The notes: generated from the letters alone by a model not told the origin. 61,702 nucleotides of DNA from an uncultured Muribaculaceae bacterium (GCA_934555895.1 CAKTFH010000013.1:1-61702), one strand, 5' to 3'; counted from the first letter of the stretch, positions 34,785-44,901 are shown. Translations and numbers: made by a program.

Positions 34785-34948
34785 ATTATAAAGTTGCGAT
34801 TTTAAGGCACTTACGCCATTTCGTCTCACATCGCAACATCAGTCGGACATCTGATGAGACCATTTCACAACGAGAAATATTAACATCATTTAACTCTAAT
34901 ATTCCAAATTTTCCTCAACAGCTATATGGCATTGTTAAGATTTTTAAA

Positions 34949-34956
34949 TAATTTTG
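34949..34956 (+). promoter_or_regulatory. -7 box for the Sus-like operon
   Basis: TAATTTTG fits TAnnTTTG. TTG at 34932-34934 is too close (14 bp) for a standard -33 box, so the promoter may need an activator. The leader to ATG 35228 is about 265 nt. Confidence 0.4.
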
Positions 34957-35227
34957 CGCGTGATTCTAATTGCAAAGTGTTCAAAACATTACCTTAAACA
35001 CCATTGAAAACGGGAGATTAAAGCTTACATTCTATCTCATGCATTTTCTTGGTATTTAATGATTTTCAGTCTGTCAGCCAGCCTTTTGAAAGGTTACGCG
35101 AGAGTTATCGACGGCACCCGACATGCCCACTCTGGCGGCCCGCCTCCTGCATCAGGACACTGACAGCGACACAAGCAAATAGACATCCCTCAACCTGAAC
35201 AATCATTAATATCAACTTTAACATTAA

Positions 35228-38200
35228 ATGAAACATTCTAAAACAGGAATCGCCGGGAAATTCTTATTTCTTATGGTGGGACTGCTATGCGCCATCGGCG
35301 CCTCAGCGCAGTCAATCACTGTGAGCGGCACTGTCACCGACCCTTCGGGTGAGCCGCTTATCGGTGCAAGTATTCTTGCCGAAGGCACAAGTGCAGGCAT
35401 TGCCACCGACATCGATGGCAACTACACCATCACCGCGCCCGCCAACGGCACACTTGTGTTTTCTTATGTCGGCTACGACACCCAGAAGGTGCCTGTCGAC
35501 GGCCGCAGTGTAATTAATGTCACTCTTCAGGAGAGCGCTGTAATGCTCAACGAGGTTGTGGCTATCGGCTACGGTACCGTGAAGAAATCTGATGCCACCG
35601 GTTCGGTGGCCGTCATCAAGCCCGACGAAGTGGAGGCCGGTATGGCCACTTCTGTTCAGGACATGCTCGTGGGCCAGACTCCGGGCGTGGTAGTGACACC
35701 TTCGGGCGGTCCTGAAGGCGGCGCCAGCATCCGCATCCGCGGCGGCTCTTCGCTCAACGCATCAAACGACCCTCTTATCGTAATCGACGGTGTGCCTCTG
35801 AGCAACGACGGAGTGCAGGGCATGGGCAATGCCCTCGGCATGATCTCACCTGAGAACATCGAAAGCATGAGCGTGCTCAAAGACGCTTCGGCAACAGCCA
35901 TCTACGGTGCACGCGCATCCAATGGTGTGATCATCATCACCACCAAGAAAGGCCGCTCGGGCAAGCCTCAGGTGAACTTTGCCGCAAACCTTTACGTGGA
36001 CACACCGCGCAAGAAATATGAGACCATGAGCACCGACCAGTTCCGTCAGGCAGTGATGGCACGCAGCTCCGAAGGCTCGGCCAACCGCGCCCTCCTCGGC
36101 AACGCAAGCACAAACTGGCAGGACGAAGTGCTCCGCACCACAGTCAGCTCCAACTACGACCTCAGCGTGGGCGGCGCACTCGGCGTAGTGCCCTACCACG
36201 TGAGCGTGAGCTACACCAACTCAAACGGTATCATCAAGACCTCTAAGATGGACCGCGTCACCGGCGGAATCAACATCTCGCCCAAGTTCTTCGACGACCA
36301 TCTGTCGGTCAACGCCAATGTGAAGGGCTACTACATCCGTAACGACTTCGGCAACGAAGGAGCCGTGTACAACGCCATCTCATACAACCCCACACAACCT
36401 GTGCACAGCTGGATTGCAGCAACCGGAAATGCCGGACAGCAGTATCTCTGGAACGGATACTACCAGCACACACAGAGCAACGAGAAGCATGACCAGAAGG
36501 GTATCTCCTTCATGAACAACGGCGACATCAACCCCGTGTCGAACCTCATGGAGCGTAACAACTATGCCAACGTATACCGCAGCAACGGCAACCTCCAGCT
36601 CGACTACTCGCTCCACTTCCTGCCCGAACTTCACCTTAACCTCAACCTCGGTTACGATGTGACCAAGACCAACGAGACCAACAATGTGGAAGCCAACTCG
36701 GGTATCTCATGGAAAGACGGTCACGAACAGTTTGGCGGCGCTTACGGCACCGACACATATCAGTTCACATCCAACACCCTTCTTGAGTTCTACCTCAACT
36801 ACAACAAGCATTTCGAAGCCATCAAGTCGAACCTCGATGTAGTGGCCGGCTACTCATGGCAGCGCTTCTACCGCGAAAGCCACAACAACGGTTCCGTGCC
36901 CACCACACCCGAATATTATTACCCCTACCTCAACGCCGACAACCAGTATGTCATCGATGTGGTACCCGGCACCGAAGACAATATCGGCTCGCCCTTCGTG
37001 CCCAGCCTTCTGAGTGCCGACGGCCTTTACTACTCCAAAGAGCACCTGCAGTTGCTCTCGTTCTACGGCCGTGTCAACTATGGCCTGATGGACCGCTACC
37101 TGCTCACCTTCACTCTCCGCGGCGACGCCACCTCGCGCTTCTCGAAAGACAACCGCTGGGGCGTATTCCCCGCAGCAGCACTTGCATGGCGCATCAATCA
37201 GGAAAGCTTCCTCGAAAGCGCACAGGGATGGCTCAGCGACCTCAAGCTTCGCCTCGGCTGGGGTAAGACCGGTCAGCAGGCTGTGGGCTCTACCAACAAC
37301 TACGCCACCACCTACCAGATGAGCCAGAGCACCTCGCTCTATCCCAACGGCCTCAACGGATGGTATAATCCTGTCTTCGCCAACGGTGTAAGCCCCGAAC
37401 TTAAATGGGAGACCACCACTACCTACAACGCCGGCATTGACTTCGGATTCCTCAACAACCGCATCAACGGTAGCATCGAGTACTACTTCCGCAAGACCAC
37501 CGACCTGCTCTCATTTGTAAACGTGCCCGCAGCATCGTCGACAGTGAACATGCTCAACCAGAACATCGGCGACCTTGAAAACTACGGTATCGAGTTCAAC
37601 ATACTCGCACGTCCCGTGATTACCGACAACTTCAACTGGACACTCACCTACAACGTAGGCTGGAACCACAACGAAATCACCCGCCTCAACTCGCCCGACG
37701 CAGTCTACACCACCGGTCCTTCAATCGGCGCACAGGGCCTTACCGCCATGGTCAACGCCGTCGGACACCCGGCAAGCTCATTCTACCTCTATCAGCAGGT
37801 ATATGACACCGCCGGCAAGCCCATCGAAGGTGTATATGTAGACCAGAACGGCGACGGCACCATCGACCAGGCCGACCGCGTGTTCCGCCACTCGAAAGAC
37901 CCCAAGGTGACCATGACATTCGGCTCACAGTTCCGCTATAAGAGCTGGGACCTCGGCTTCAACCTCCGTGCTTCGCTCGGAAACTACGTGTACAACAACG
38001 TGGAGGCCTCCAACTCCTCATATGCACGCATGTTCACCTACGGCCTGCACAACCTTGTGAAAGCCGACAATTACTTCGAGAACGACCAGAGCCTCTCCGA
38101 CTACTATCTGCGTAACGCATCGTTCCTCCGCTGCGACAACATCACCCTCGGATACACATGGGACAACCTCATCCAGGGCAACCTGCGTCTGCGTCTCTTC

Positions 38201-38329
38201 GGTGCCGTCCAGAACCCCTTCGTAATCACCAAATACAACGGTATCGACCCCGAACTTTCCGACGGCGTGGAAGCTTCACCCTATCCCAAGGCAACTACCT
38301 ACTCGCTCGGACTCGTAGCAACATTCTAA
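35228..38329 (+). CDS. SusC/RagA-type TonB-dependent transporter
   Basis: 1033 aa. Signal peptide ending ASAQS, then a carboxypeptidase-regulatory-like domain (VSGTVTDPSGEPLIGASI, about 30-115), the SusC motif LNEVVAIGYGTVKKSDATG, a plug domain (about 120-230, with IRIRGGSSLNASNDPLIVID and ATAIYGARASNGVIIITTKK) and a 22-strand barrel. It imports oligosaccharides or similar ligands with its SusD lid, energised by TonB. It is first in a four-gene operon (susD starts 23 bp downstream). Confidence 0.95.
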   Translation: MKHSKTGIAGKFLFLMVGLLCAIGASAQSITVSGTVTDPSGEPLIGASILAEGTSAGIATDIDGNYTITAPANGTLVFSYVGYDTQKVPVDGRSVINVTLQESAVMLNEVVAIGYGTVKKSDATGSVAVIKPDEVEAGMATSVQDMLVGQTPGVVVTPSGGPEGGASIRIRGGSSLNASNDPLIVIDGVPLSNDGVQGMGNALGMISPENIESMSVLKDASATAIYGARASNGVIIITTKKGRSGKPQVNFAANLYVDTPRKKYETMSTDQFRQAVMARSSEGSANRALLGNASTNWQDEVLRTTVSSNYDLSVGGALGVVPYHVSVSYTNSNGIIKTSKMDRVTGGINISPKFFDDHLSVNANVKGYYIRNDFGNEGAVYNAISYNPTQPVHSWIAATGNAGQQYLWNGYYQHTQSNEKHDQKGISFMNNGDINPVSNLMERNNYANVYRSNGNLQLDYSLHFLPELHLNLNLGYDVTKTNETNNVEANSGISWKDGHEQFGGAYGTDTYQFTSNTLLEFYLNYNKHFEAIKSNLDVVAGYSWQRFYRESHNNGSVPTTPEYYYPYLNADNQYVIDVVPGTEDNIGSPFVPSLLSADGLYYSKEHLQLLSFYGRVNYGLMDRYLLTFTLRGDATSRFSKDNRWGVFPAAALAWRINQESFLESAQGWLSDLKLRLGWGKTGQQAVGSTNNYATTYQMSQSTSLYPNGLNGWYNPVFANGVSPELKWETTTTYNAGIDFGFLNNRINGSIEYYFRKTTDLLSFVNVPAASSTVNMLNQNIGDLENYGIEFNILARPVITDNFNWTLTYNVGWNHNEITRLNSPDAVYTTGPSIGAQGLTAMVNAVGHPASSFYLYQQVYDTAGKPIEGVYVDQNGDGTIDQADRVFRHSKDPKVTMTFGSQFRYKSWDLGFNLRASLGNYVYNNVEASNSSYARMFTYGLHNLVKADNYFENDQSLSDYYLRNASFLRCDNITLGYTWDNLIQGNLRLRLFGAVQNPFVITKYNGIDPELSDGVEASPYPKATTYSLGLVATF

Positions 38330-38352
38330 TTTCTTAAATCGACTACAACAAA

Positions 38353-39939
38353 ATGAATATCAAGAAATATCTGATGCTCGGCGCCGTTGCACTCACACTG
38401 GGAGCTGCCACAACCTCCTGTGTAGGCGACCTCGACCTCGAGCCCATCGACCCCTCGCAGATTTTCGCAGACCCGAACGACCCCGAGTTTGTGGGACGCG
38501 CATTCTCTGAGTGCTACGCTCTGCTCGGCCTCTGCGGCAACTCCGACCCCGGAAGTTCAAACCTCACAGTGCCCGATGCCGGCGCATCGGTCTACACCCG
38601 CCTTCTCTTCGAGATGGAGTGCTTCCCTACCGACGAAGCATTCTGGGTGTGGGAAGACAACGGCCTGCGCGACATGTGCACCACTTCGTTCACCGCTTCC
38701 AACAAGCAGGTGGAGATAGCCTACAGCCGCTTCTACCAGCACATATCCATCTGCAACAACTTCATGGCGCTCACAGAAGGAGCCTCCAACCCCGATGTGG
38801 TGCTCATGCGCAACGAAGTGCGCGCCCTGCGTGCCCTCACCTACTTCTGGGTGTGCGACATATTCGGCAACGCGTCCTTCACCACAGCAGCGCCCGACGG
38901 CACTACCGAACCCCGCCAGCTTCCCCGCGCCGAGCTCTACGCCTGGATTGAGGGCGAGCTTACCGACCTCGTCGACCACAAGCTTCTCAGCACCGACCCC
39001 ATATACGGCCGTGTAGGCATCGACGGTGCTGAAGCCCTGCTGGCCCGTCTCTATCTCAACGCTGAAGTTTATACCGACGGTGCAGTGAGCGCATGGGACA
39101 AGTGCCTCACACGATGCAACAACATCATCACCCGTCACAAAGGCGGCGGCTTCAACGGCTCCGGCCTCGCACAGCACTACCTCTACCTCTTCAGCCGCGA
39201 CAACGAGCAGTACATGCCCGGCGGCGGCAACAAGGCCGAGAACGAAATCCTCTGGGGTGTGCCCTTCGACGAAGACCACATGCAGAGCTACGGCGGCACC
39301 ACCTTCCTTCTGGCAGGAGCTCTCGGTGCCGGTATGTACGGTAGCCAGGCGTCCTGGAGCTGTCTCACAGCCCGCGAGCCCCTCTCCAACCGCTTCGGTG
39401 GCGGCGACCTCCGCACACAGCTCTGGATTACTGACAACGGCATAGAGAACAAAGGCTTCCTCGACTTCTCAATCGCAGGTTATCAGGCACTCAAATGGAC
39501 CAACCTCACCCCCGACGGCATGGGTGGCTTCTCGTCGAGTGTCATGTCCAGCTCATTCTGCTCGGCCGACCTCGCGCTTATCCGCCTTGCCGATGTGTAT
39601 CTTATGCGTGCCGAGTGTTTCCTCCACGGTCAGGGCAACGAGACAGACGCACTTGAAGGCGTAAACTACGTGCGCGAACGCGCCGGAGTAGCTCCCTTCG
39701 AAGCCATCACCGAGCAGGACCTCCTCGACGAGCGTCAGCGCGAGCTCTACTACGAACTCACACGCCGCTCCGACCTCATACGCTTCGGACGCTACACTGG
39801 CAACGGCCAGGATGTATGGCCCTGGAAAGGCAACTCACGCGCCGGACGCCGCATAAAGCGCCACTACAACCTCATGCCTATCCCCACCAACATCATCTCC
39901 GCTCAGCCATCCATGAAGCAGAATCCCGGCTACAATTGA
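38353..39939 (+). CDS. SusD/RagB-type substrate-binding lipoprotein
   Basis: 528 aa. Lipoprotein signal LGAATTSCVGDLDLEPID, then the TPR-rich SusD fold (MRNEVRALRALTYFWVCDIFGN, and the C-terminal LLDERQRELYYELTRRSDLIRFGRY split over two helices). It caps the SusC channel on the cell surface and binds the glycan. The motif RAECFLHGQGNETDALEGVN is typical. It is co-transcribed with susC; the substrate is not predictable from sequence. Confidence 0.93.
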   Translation: MNIKKYLMLGAVALTLGAATTSCVGDLDLEPIDPSQIFADPNDPEFVGRAFSECYALLGLCGNSDPGSSNLTVPDAGASVYTRLLFEMECFPTDEAFWVWEDNGLRDMCTTSFTASNKQVEIAYSRFYQHISICNNFMALTEGASNPDVVLMRNEVRALRALTYFWVCDIFGNASFTTAAPDGTTEPRQLPRAELYAWIEGELTDLVDHKLLSTDPIYGRVGIDGAEALLARLYLNAEVYTDGAVSAWDKCLTRCNNIITRHKGGGFNGSGLAQHYLYLFSRDNEQYMPGGGNKAENEILWGVPFDEDHMQSYGGTTFLLAGALGAGMYGSQASWSCLTAREPLSNRFGGGDLRTQLWITDNGIENKGFLDFSIAGYQALKWTNLTPDGMGGFSSSVMSSSFCSADLALIRLADVYLMRAECFLHGQGNETDALEGVNYVRERAGVAPFEAITEQDLLDERQRELYYELTRRSDLIRFGRYTGNGQDVWPWKGNSRAGRRIKRHYNLMPIPTNIISAQPSMKQNPGYN

Positions 39940-39993
39940 TATTCCGGGCGATAAACAACATTTTTGCAAAGCATTTTACGAATAACGAATCAT

Positions 39994-40977
39994 ATGAAAA
40001 AGATTTCTATAATGTTCGCGTCGCTTGCACTCGCCGTGGGATTCTCAGCCTGCGATGAGACCAAAGACGACAACCCCGTGCTCACCACGCACGAGGGGCA
40101 GCCGGTGCTGAACTTCCTCAACGCCCCCACGCTGCAGAACACCTACATTGATCTCACTGAAGATGCCGCCTCCAACACCCTGCACATGACCTGCAGCCAG
40201 CCTAAAGAATATGGCATCGCCACAACAGTCAACTACTATGTGCAGGTGGCTTTCGACGACAAATTCACCAACTACAGCGAGCTCAGCAACGGTTTCACCA
40301 ACTGCGCCCAGATAAATCCCACCAACGGCAGCATGGCCGAAGGTCTCTGCAATGTGCTCCAGACCGATCTCCGCAACCAGAAAGGAAATCCCGAGTATGA
40401 GCTCACACAACAAGATGTGCTCGACTTCTACAACGGCGGTTACAAGCCTCTCTATGTGCGCCTCCGTTCACAGGTAGTAGGCATCCCCGACCTCCCCGTG
40501 GAGGGTACTGAATACATCTCGAATGTGGTGCAGTATAAAAATGTCGCCTGCAACTACATGGCCCTCACACCGCCCGACAAACCCTCCGGAATCTACCTCC
40601 GCGGCACCATGAACGACTGGGGCAACTCTGAAGGCACCCTGCCTCCTTACGAATTCTACACCACCAAAGTGAAAGGCACTTATATCACACACGTGGTTTC
40701 CATGCCTGCAAACACCAACTTCAAGGTGGCAGATGCCAACTGGGGCCCAATCAACCTCGGTGGTGCCTCTATCGAAATCGATTCAAAGAATCCCATCGCC
40801 CTCAAGGACAATGGCGGCGACATGGCCCTTTCGTCGGAATTCGAAGGAGTGGTTCTTCTCACCAATTCCGGTTCATGGAAGATTCAGCTTGTGTCGGCAT
40901 CGAAGATCAAGGATATCAAGAATATCAACGGCATGCTCGGCCCCGTGCTGAAAGAGGAGTTCGCTCCTTACCTCTAA
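39994..40977 (+). CDS. SusE-like outer-membrane lipoprotein
   Basis: 327 aa from ATG 39994; an upstream in-frame Met at 39964 lacks a signal peptide before it. Lipobox VGFSACDE. An N-terminal immunoglobulin-like SusE domain (about 35-200) is followed by a carbohydrate-binding-like module with YLRGTMNDWGN and TNFKVADANWGPINLGG, the pattern seen in SusE/SusF starch-binding modules. It probably holds glycan at the cell surface for the SusC/D pair 55 bp upstream. Confidence 0.75.
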   Translation: MKKISIMFASLALAVGFSACDETKDDNPVLTTHEGQPVLNFLNAPTLQNTYIDLTEDAASNTLHMTCSQPKEYGIATTVNYYVQVAFDDKFTNYSELSNGFTNCAQINPTNGSMAEGLCNVLQTDLRNQKGNPEYELTQQDVLDFYNGGYKPLYVRLRSQVVGIPDLPVEGTEYISNVVQYKNVACNYMALTPPDKPSGIYLRGTMNDWGNSEGTLPPYEFYTTKVKGTYITHVVSMPANTNFKVADANWGPINLGGASIEIDSKNPIALKDNGGDMALSSEFEGVVLLTNSGSWKIQLVSASKIKDIKNINGMLGPVLKEEFAPYL

Positions 40978-41001
40978 TCATTACAATGCATCGGGCCTGC
41001 C

Positions 41002-41029
41002 CTCCCCGCCCGCTTACACAGGCGGGGAG
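41002..41029 (+). terminator. Intercistronic hairpin between the SusE-like and SusF-like genes
   Basis: CTCCCCGCC (41002-41010) / GGCGGGGAG (41021-41029) with a 10-nt loop and no T-run. It could attenuate transcription or protect the upstream mRNA, lowering or separating SusF-like expression. Confidence 0.55.
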
Positions 41030-41077
41030 ACGCCAAGCCGAGACAGAACATTAACTTCACAGCATTAATCAACAGAA

Positions 41078-42499
41078 ATGAAAAAATTCAGCATAATGCT
41101 TCTGAGCGCCATGGCGCTTGCCGGATTCGCCGCCTGCGACGACGCGCCCGCCGTGCCGCCAATGCAGAGCAATCCTCAGGAACCCGTGCTTGCCGTGGGC
41201 GACATCACCTCCACCAAAAGCCAGTTCCTTCAGAATCCCCCATCGGTTGTCGACCTTCAGAACTATGTCGACAACGAACTCATCACGGTGGTGACTCTCG
41301 ACAACACCAAGAATCTTCCCGCCGGCGCCGAAGTGAAATATTATTTCGAACTGTCGTCGACAGCCGACTTCGCCGATGTGCACACTCTCCCGGTGGAGTT
41401 CATCGGCTCCAACGAAGGCGTGATCGATGCACAGCGCTGGAACGACGCCCAGACAGCCATGTTTGGCAAGAATCCCGAGAAAGTGCGCACCACTTATTAC
41501 CGCATCCCCGTGTATCTGAACCTCGACGGCACAGAATACCGCTATAATTCACCCGACTACTTTGTGGCCGAGGGTTCGCTCCAGGTGCGCTGCATCGACA
41601 CAGGCTTCGTAATCTACCCCTCCTACTATCTCATCGGCAACTTCAACAACTGGGACCTTGCCACCATGCAGAAATTCAGCCACACCGATGCGGATGTATA
41701 CGATGACCCCGTGTTCACCACACTCGTCGAAGTGCCCGCCGACTGCTACTGGAAGATAGCCAACAACCTCGCCTTCGAGCAGCAGAGCTGGGACGACGCA
41801 TACTATTGGGGTCCCGCTACCGACGGCGACGAGAACCTCGTGGGCAAGCTCACCAACCCCTGCAAGGCAGGCAAGATTGCGGAAGCAGGTAAATACCTAT
41901 TCACAATCAACATGGAGACCCTCGATTACAGCATCGTACCCTTCAACCGTCCTGAATATCTATGCACTCCAGGCGAATCCAACAACTGGAACCAGGGAGC
42001 ATCAAACTGGATGTACTATGTGGAGACCGACAAAGGCAACTACTTCTATGGTGCCGTTGTAATCAGCAATATGTTCAAGATGACCGACGGCGCTTCATGG
42101 GACGACGACAAGACCTGGGGCAAGAACACCGAAGGCACCCTCAAACAACCCGGCGACAACATCACAGTCGACGGCACAGCCCTTTACTGGGTTAAGGCTG
42201 ACCTTGTGACACTCACCTACGAACTCATAAAAGTGGAGACACTCGGCGTAATCGGCGGTGGCGACTGGAACAACCAGCGCAACCTCACCCCGAGCGACGA
42301 TTTCCGCACATGGGAAGGCGATGTCAACATCGACGGCGAATGGAAAATCCGCATCAACGACAACTGGGACTACAACTTCGGCAACACCTTCGTTGACCCC
42401 TCCCTCAACGGCGACAACTTCAAGGAAGGCTCAGGCAACTGCCACGTGACCGTAAGCTTTGCCGGCAACTGGCCCGTAATCACCTGCGTCCCCAACTGA
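41078..42499 (+). CDS. SusF/SusE-like glycan-binding lipoprotein
   Basis: 473 aa. Lipobox LAGFAACDD. An N-terminal Ig-like domain (about 30-170) is followed by three carbohydrate-binding-like modules: YLIGNFNNWDLATMQ (about 187), a middle one around CTPGESNNWNQGASNWMYY (about 295), and a C-terminal IGGGDWNNQRNL (about 390). Each has the N-N-W/D-W-N pattern and the KM/KI-x-N strand of SusF modules. It is the last gene of the operon, before a strong terminator. Confidence 0.78.
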   Translation: MKKFSIMLLSAMALAGFAACDDAPAVPPMQSNPQEPVLAVGDITSTKSQFLQNPPSVVDLQNYVDNELITVVTLDNTKNLPAGAEVKYYFELSSTADFADVHTLPVEFIGSNEGVIDAQRWNDAQTAMFGKNPEKVRTTYYRIPVYLNLDGTEYRYNSPDYFVAEGSLQVRCIDTGFVIYPSYYLIGNFNNWDLATMQKFSHTDADVYDDPVFTTLVEVPADCYWKIANNLAFEQQSWDDAYYWGPATDGDENLVGKLTNPCKAGKIAEAGKYLFTINMETLDYSIVPFNRPEYLCTPGESNNWNQGASNWMYYVETDKGNYFYGAVVISNMFKMTDGASWDDDKTWGKNTEGTLKQPGDNITVDGTALYWVKADLVTLTYELIKVETLGVIGGGDWNNQRNLTPSDDFRTWEGDVNIDGEWKIRINDNWDYNFGNTFVDPSLNGDNFKEGSGNCHVTVSFAGNWPVITCVPN

Positions 42500-42525
42500 T
42501 AACCGTTCCCTCTAAATAACACGCC

Positions 42526-42565
42526 GACAGCCGCCCCGCATCCGCCGGGCGGCTGTCACTGTTTT
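42526..42565 (+). terminator. Terminator of the Sus-like operon
   Basis: An 11-bp stem GACAGCCGCCC (42526-42536) / GGGCGGCTGTC (42547-42557), then ACTGTTTT. Confidence 0.88.
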
Positions 42566-42592
42566 ATCCCACGACAGGCTGCACAACCGACA

Positions 42593-42624
42593 TTTGCCAA
42601 TTTGATGTGGAAATGCTAACTTTA
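42593..42624 (+). promoter_or_regulatory. lpxB promoter
   Basis: TTTG (42593-42596), a 20-bp spacer and TAACTTTA (42617-42624, one base off TAnnTTTG). The leader is about 27 nt to ATG 42658, which supports that start over one at 42607. Confidence 0.55.
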
Positions 42625-42657
42625 CAACCTCCAAGAGAAGAGTCACAACCAAATATT

Positions 42658-43821
42658 ATGAAATATTTCCTTTCGGCCGGAGAAGCTTCCGGCGACATAC
42701 ACGGCGCCCCACTGATGAGAGCGTTGCGCAAGGCCGACCCTGAAGCAGAGTTTGTGTTTCTGGGGGGTGACGACATGACGGCCGTGGCTGCCGAAAGCGC
42801 CCCTGGGGCGGCTCCGCTCATACACTATCGCGACATGGCCTTCATGGCTTTCAGCGAAGTGCTCCGCCATCTCGGCAAAATCTTCGGCAACCTCAAGACG
42901 GCAAAAAAAGCCATCGCCGACCTCCGGCCCGATGCGCTCATACTCATCGACTATCCCAGTTTCAACCTCAAACTGGCGAAATTCGCCCATTCGATGGGCA
43001 TACCTGTCTATTACTACATCTCGCCGAAAGTGTGGGCCTGGAAAGAGTGGCGCGTGAAGGACATCAGGCGCTGGTGCCGGCGTGTGCTCAGCATCCTGCC
43101 TTTCGAGGAGGAATATTTCCGCGGCAAAGGCATGGAGGTGGAGTATGTGGGCAACCCCTCGGTGGAAGAGATCGAGCACCGCGAGGCCGCGCTACCCTCG
43201 CGCGACGACTTTGTGCGGACACATGGCCTCGACCCTAACAAACCCATTCTGGCATTAGTGCCCGGAAGCCGTCGCGGCGAGATACGCAATAATCTCCCCA
43301 TAATGACTGATGTAGCGGCGCGTTTCCCGCAGCTGCAGGCCGTGGTAGCGGGGGCTCCGGCCATCGAACCCGGATTCTACCGTCAATATTCCGCTCTTCC
43401 CGTGGTGGAAGGCGCTACATTCGAACTCATGCGCAATGCGGCCTGCGCCTTGGTCACATCGGGCACGGCGACTCTCGAGTGCGCCCTACTCGGCACACCC
43501 GAGGTGGTGTGCTACCGCGCCAACGGCTCGCGCCTGAGCTACAATATCATGAAGCATCTCATCAAATGCCCGTGGGTGTCGCTCCCCAACCTCATCGCAG
43601 GCAAGGAGATTGTGCCCGAGATGCTGGTGCACCTCTGCACAGTCGACTCCGTGGCCGAAAAGTTAGCTGCCATAGTGCCCGGAGGTCCCGGCCGTGAGGA
43701 TATGCTACGGGGCTATGCCCTCATGCGCAGCCGCCTTGGCCATTCCGACGCCCCCACACGCGCCGCAGCCTCAATAGTTGCCGACCTGAAAGGCGTACAT
43801 CAGAAAAATCAGTCAAAATAA
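42658..43821 (+). CDS. lpxB: Lipid-A-disaccharide synthase
   Basis: 387 aa, GT19 glycosyltransferase joining UDP-diacylglucosamine and lipid X to give the lipid A disaccharide at the inner membrane. MKYFLSAGEASGDIHGAPLM, LIDYPSFNLKLAKFA, YYISPKVWAWKEWRVKDI, LALVPGSRRGEI and TSGTATLECALLGTPEVVCYR are family landmarks. The 42607 in-frame Met is discarded because the promoter covers it. An oxidoreductase gene follows 10 bp downstream. Confidence 0.95.
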   Translation: MKYFLSAGEASGDIHGAPLMRALRKADPEAEFVFLGGDDMTAVAAESAPGAAPLIHYRDMAFMAFSEVLRHLGKIFGNLKTAKKAIADLRPDALILIDYPSFNLKLAKFAHSMGIPVYYYISPKVWAWKEWRVKDIRRWCRRVLSILPFEEEYFRGKGMEVEYVGNPSVEEIEHREAALPSRDDFVRTHGLDPNKPILALVPGSRRGEIRNNLPIMTDVAARFPQLQAVVAGAPAIEPGFYRQYSALPVVEGATFELMRNAACALVTSGTATLECALLGTPEVVCYRANGSRLSYNIMKHLIKCPWVSLPNLIAGKEIVPEMLVHLCTVDSVAEKLAAIVPGGPGREDMLRGYALMRSRLGHSDAPTRAAASIVADLKGVHQKNQSK

Positions 43822-43831
43822 TTTCAGCATC

Positions 43832-44866
43832 ATGAGCACAGTTCGCATCGGCGTGGTAGGCACCAACTTCATCTCCGATCACATGGTGGAAGGCGGAAGC
43901 ATCGACCCTCGATGCCGTTTCACAGCCGTATGCTCGCGCCGGAAGGAGACCGGCGAGATTTTCGCTTCGCGGCACGGCATAACGCACATCTTCACCTCGG
44001 TGGAGGAGATGGCGGCCTCGGGTGAAGTCGACGCCGTATATATCGCCTCACCAAACGCCTGCCATGCCCCGCAGGCCATAATGGCAATGAAGGCCGGACG
44101 GCATGTGCTGTGCGAAAAGCCCATGGCGTCGAACGCCGCCGAAGTCCGAACCATGTTCGACACCGCCGGGCGCAACAATGTGGTGCTCCTCGAAGCTATG
44201 ATTCCGGCCATGTCGCCGGTCATCAAGGCCGTGGCCGACAATCTGCACCTTGTGGGCAAAGTGCGCCGCTATTTCGCCACCTTTTGCCAGTATTCGTCGC
44301 GTTACGACCGTTTCCTGCAGGGCGACATCGCCAACGCCTTCCGTCCGGAACTCTCCAACGGTGCACTGATGGACCTCGGCGTATACTGCCTCTACCCCAT
44401 GATAGCCCTTTTTGGCGAACCACAGAGGGTATTCGCCTCCGCCACGAAGCTCCACACCGGGGTAGACGGGCAGGGCACTATAGTGGCATCCTACGATGGA
44501 TTCGACGGCGTGGCCGTGTATTCAAAAATAGCCGACTCACAGCTGCCGGCCGAAATCCAGGGCGAAAAAGGCACCATAGTCATCGACCGCATCAGCAAAC
44601 CCCGCCGGGCCCTCTTCCGTCCCACATGCGCACACCGGAGCGGCATGCATACCGAGGAGATTGATCTCACGCCACCCGATATGCACCCCGATCCCTATTA
44701 TCACGAGATGCGCTGTTTCATCGACCTCATAAAGGCACGCAATGCCGGCAACCGCGATGCAACGCTGCCGCGATGCAACCCCACAAACTCGCTGCGCACC
44801 GCCACTTTGCTCGACACCGTGCGCCACCAGTGCGGACTTCGTTTTCCGGCCGACGGCCGCAAATGA
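43832..44866 (+). CDS. Gfo/Idh/MocA family oxidoreductase
   Basis: 344 aa NAD(P)-dependent oxidoreductase. The N-terminal Rossmann domain begins VRIGVVGTNFISDHMVEGG, and VDAVYIASPN with GRHVLCEKPMA supplies the conserved Glu-Lys-Pro. The C-terminal alpha/beta domain carries LMDLGVYCLYPMIALFG. Sugars or inositols are usual family substrates; this member's is unknown. The 10-bp gap suggests co-transcription with lpxB. Confidence 0.88.
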   Translation: MSTVRIGVVGTNFISDHMVEGGSIDPRCRFTAVCSRRKETGEIFASRHGITHIFTSVEEMAASGEVDAVYIASPNACHAPQAIMAMKAGRHVLCEKPMASNAAEVRTMFDTAGRNNVVLLEAMIPAMSPVIKAVADNLHLVGKVRRYFATFCQYSSRYDRFLQGDIANAFRPELSNGALMDLGVYCLYPMIALFGEPQRVFASATKLHTGVDGQGTIVASYDGFDGVAVYSKIADSQLPAEIQGEKGTIVIDRISKPRRALFRPTCAHRSGMHTEEIDLTPPDMHPDPYYHEMRCFIDLIKARNAGNRDATLPRCNPTNSLRTATLLDTVRHQCGLRFPADGRK

Positions 44867-44901
44867 GCACCGGCCGTGCGCTGTTTTTGCGAAAAAATGC
44901 G

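Larger units (their letters stand above)
34288..35227. other. 940-bp divergent regulatory region
   Basis: No protein gene seen. It holds a minus-strand -7 box (34472-34479), an AT repeat stretch (34675-34697), two tandem palindromes (34741-34784), a plus-strand -7 box (34949-34956) and the roughly 265-nt susC leader. Its AT-rich middle contrasts with the flanking genes. It controls the beta-barrel pair to the left and the Sus-like operon to the right. Confidence 0.6.
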
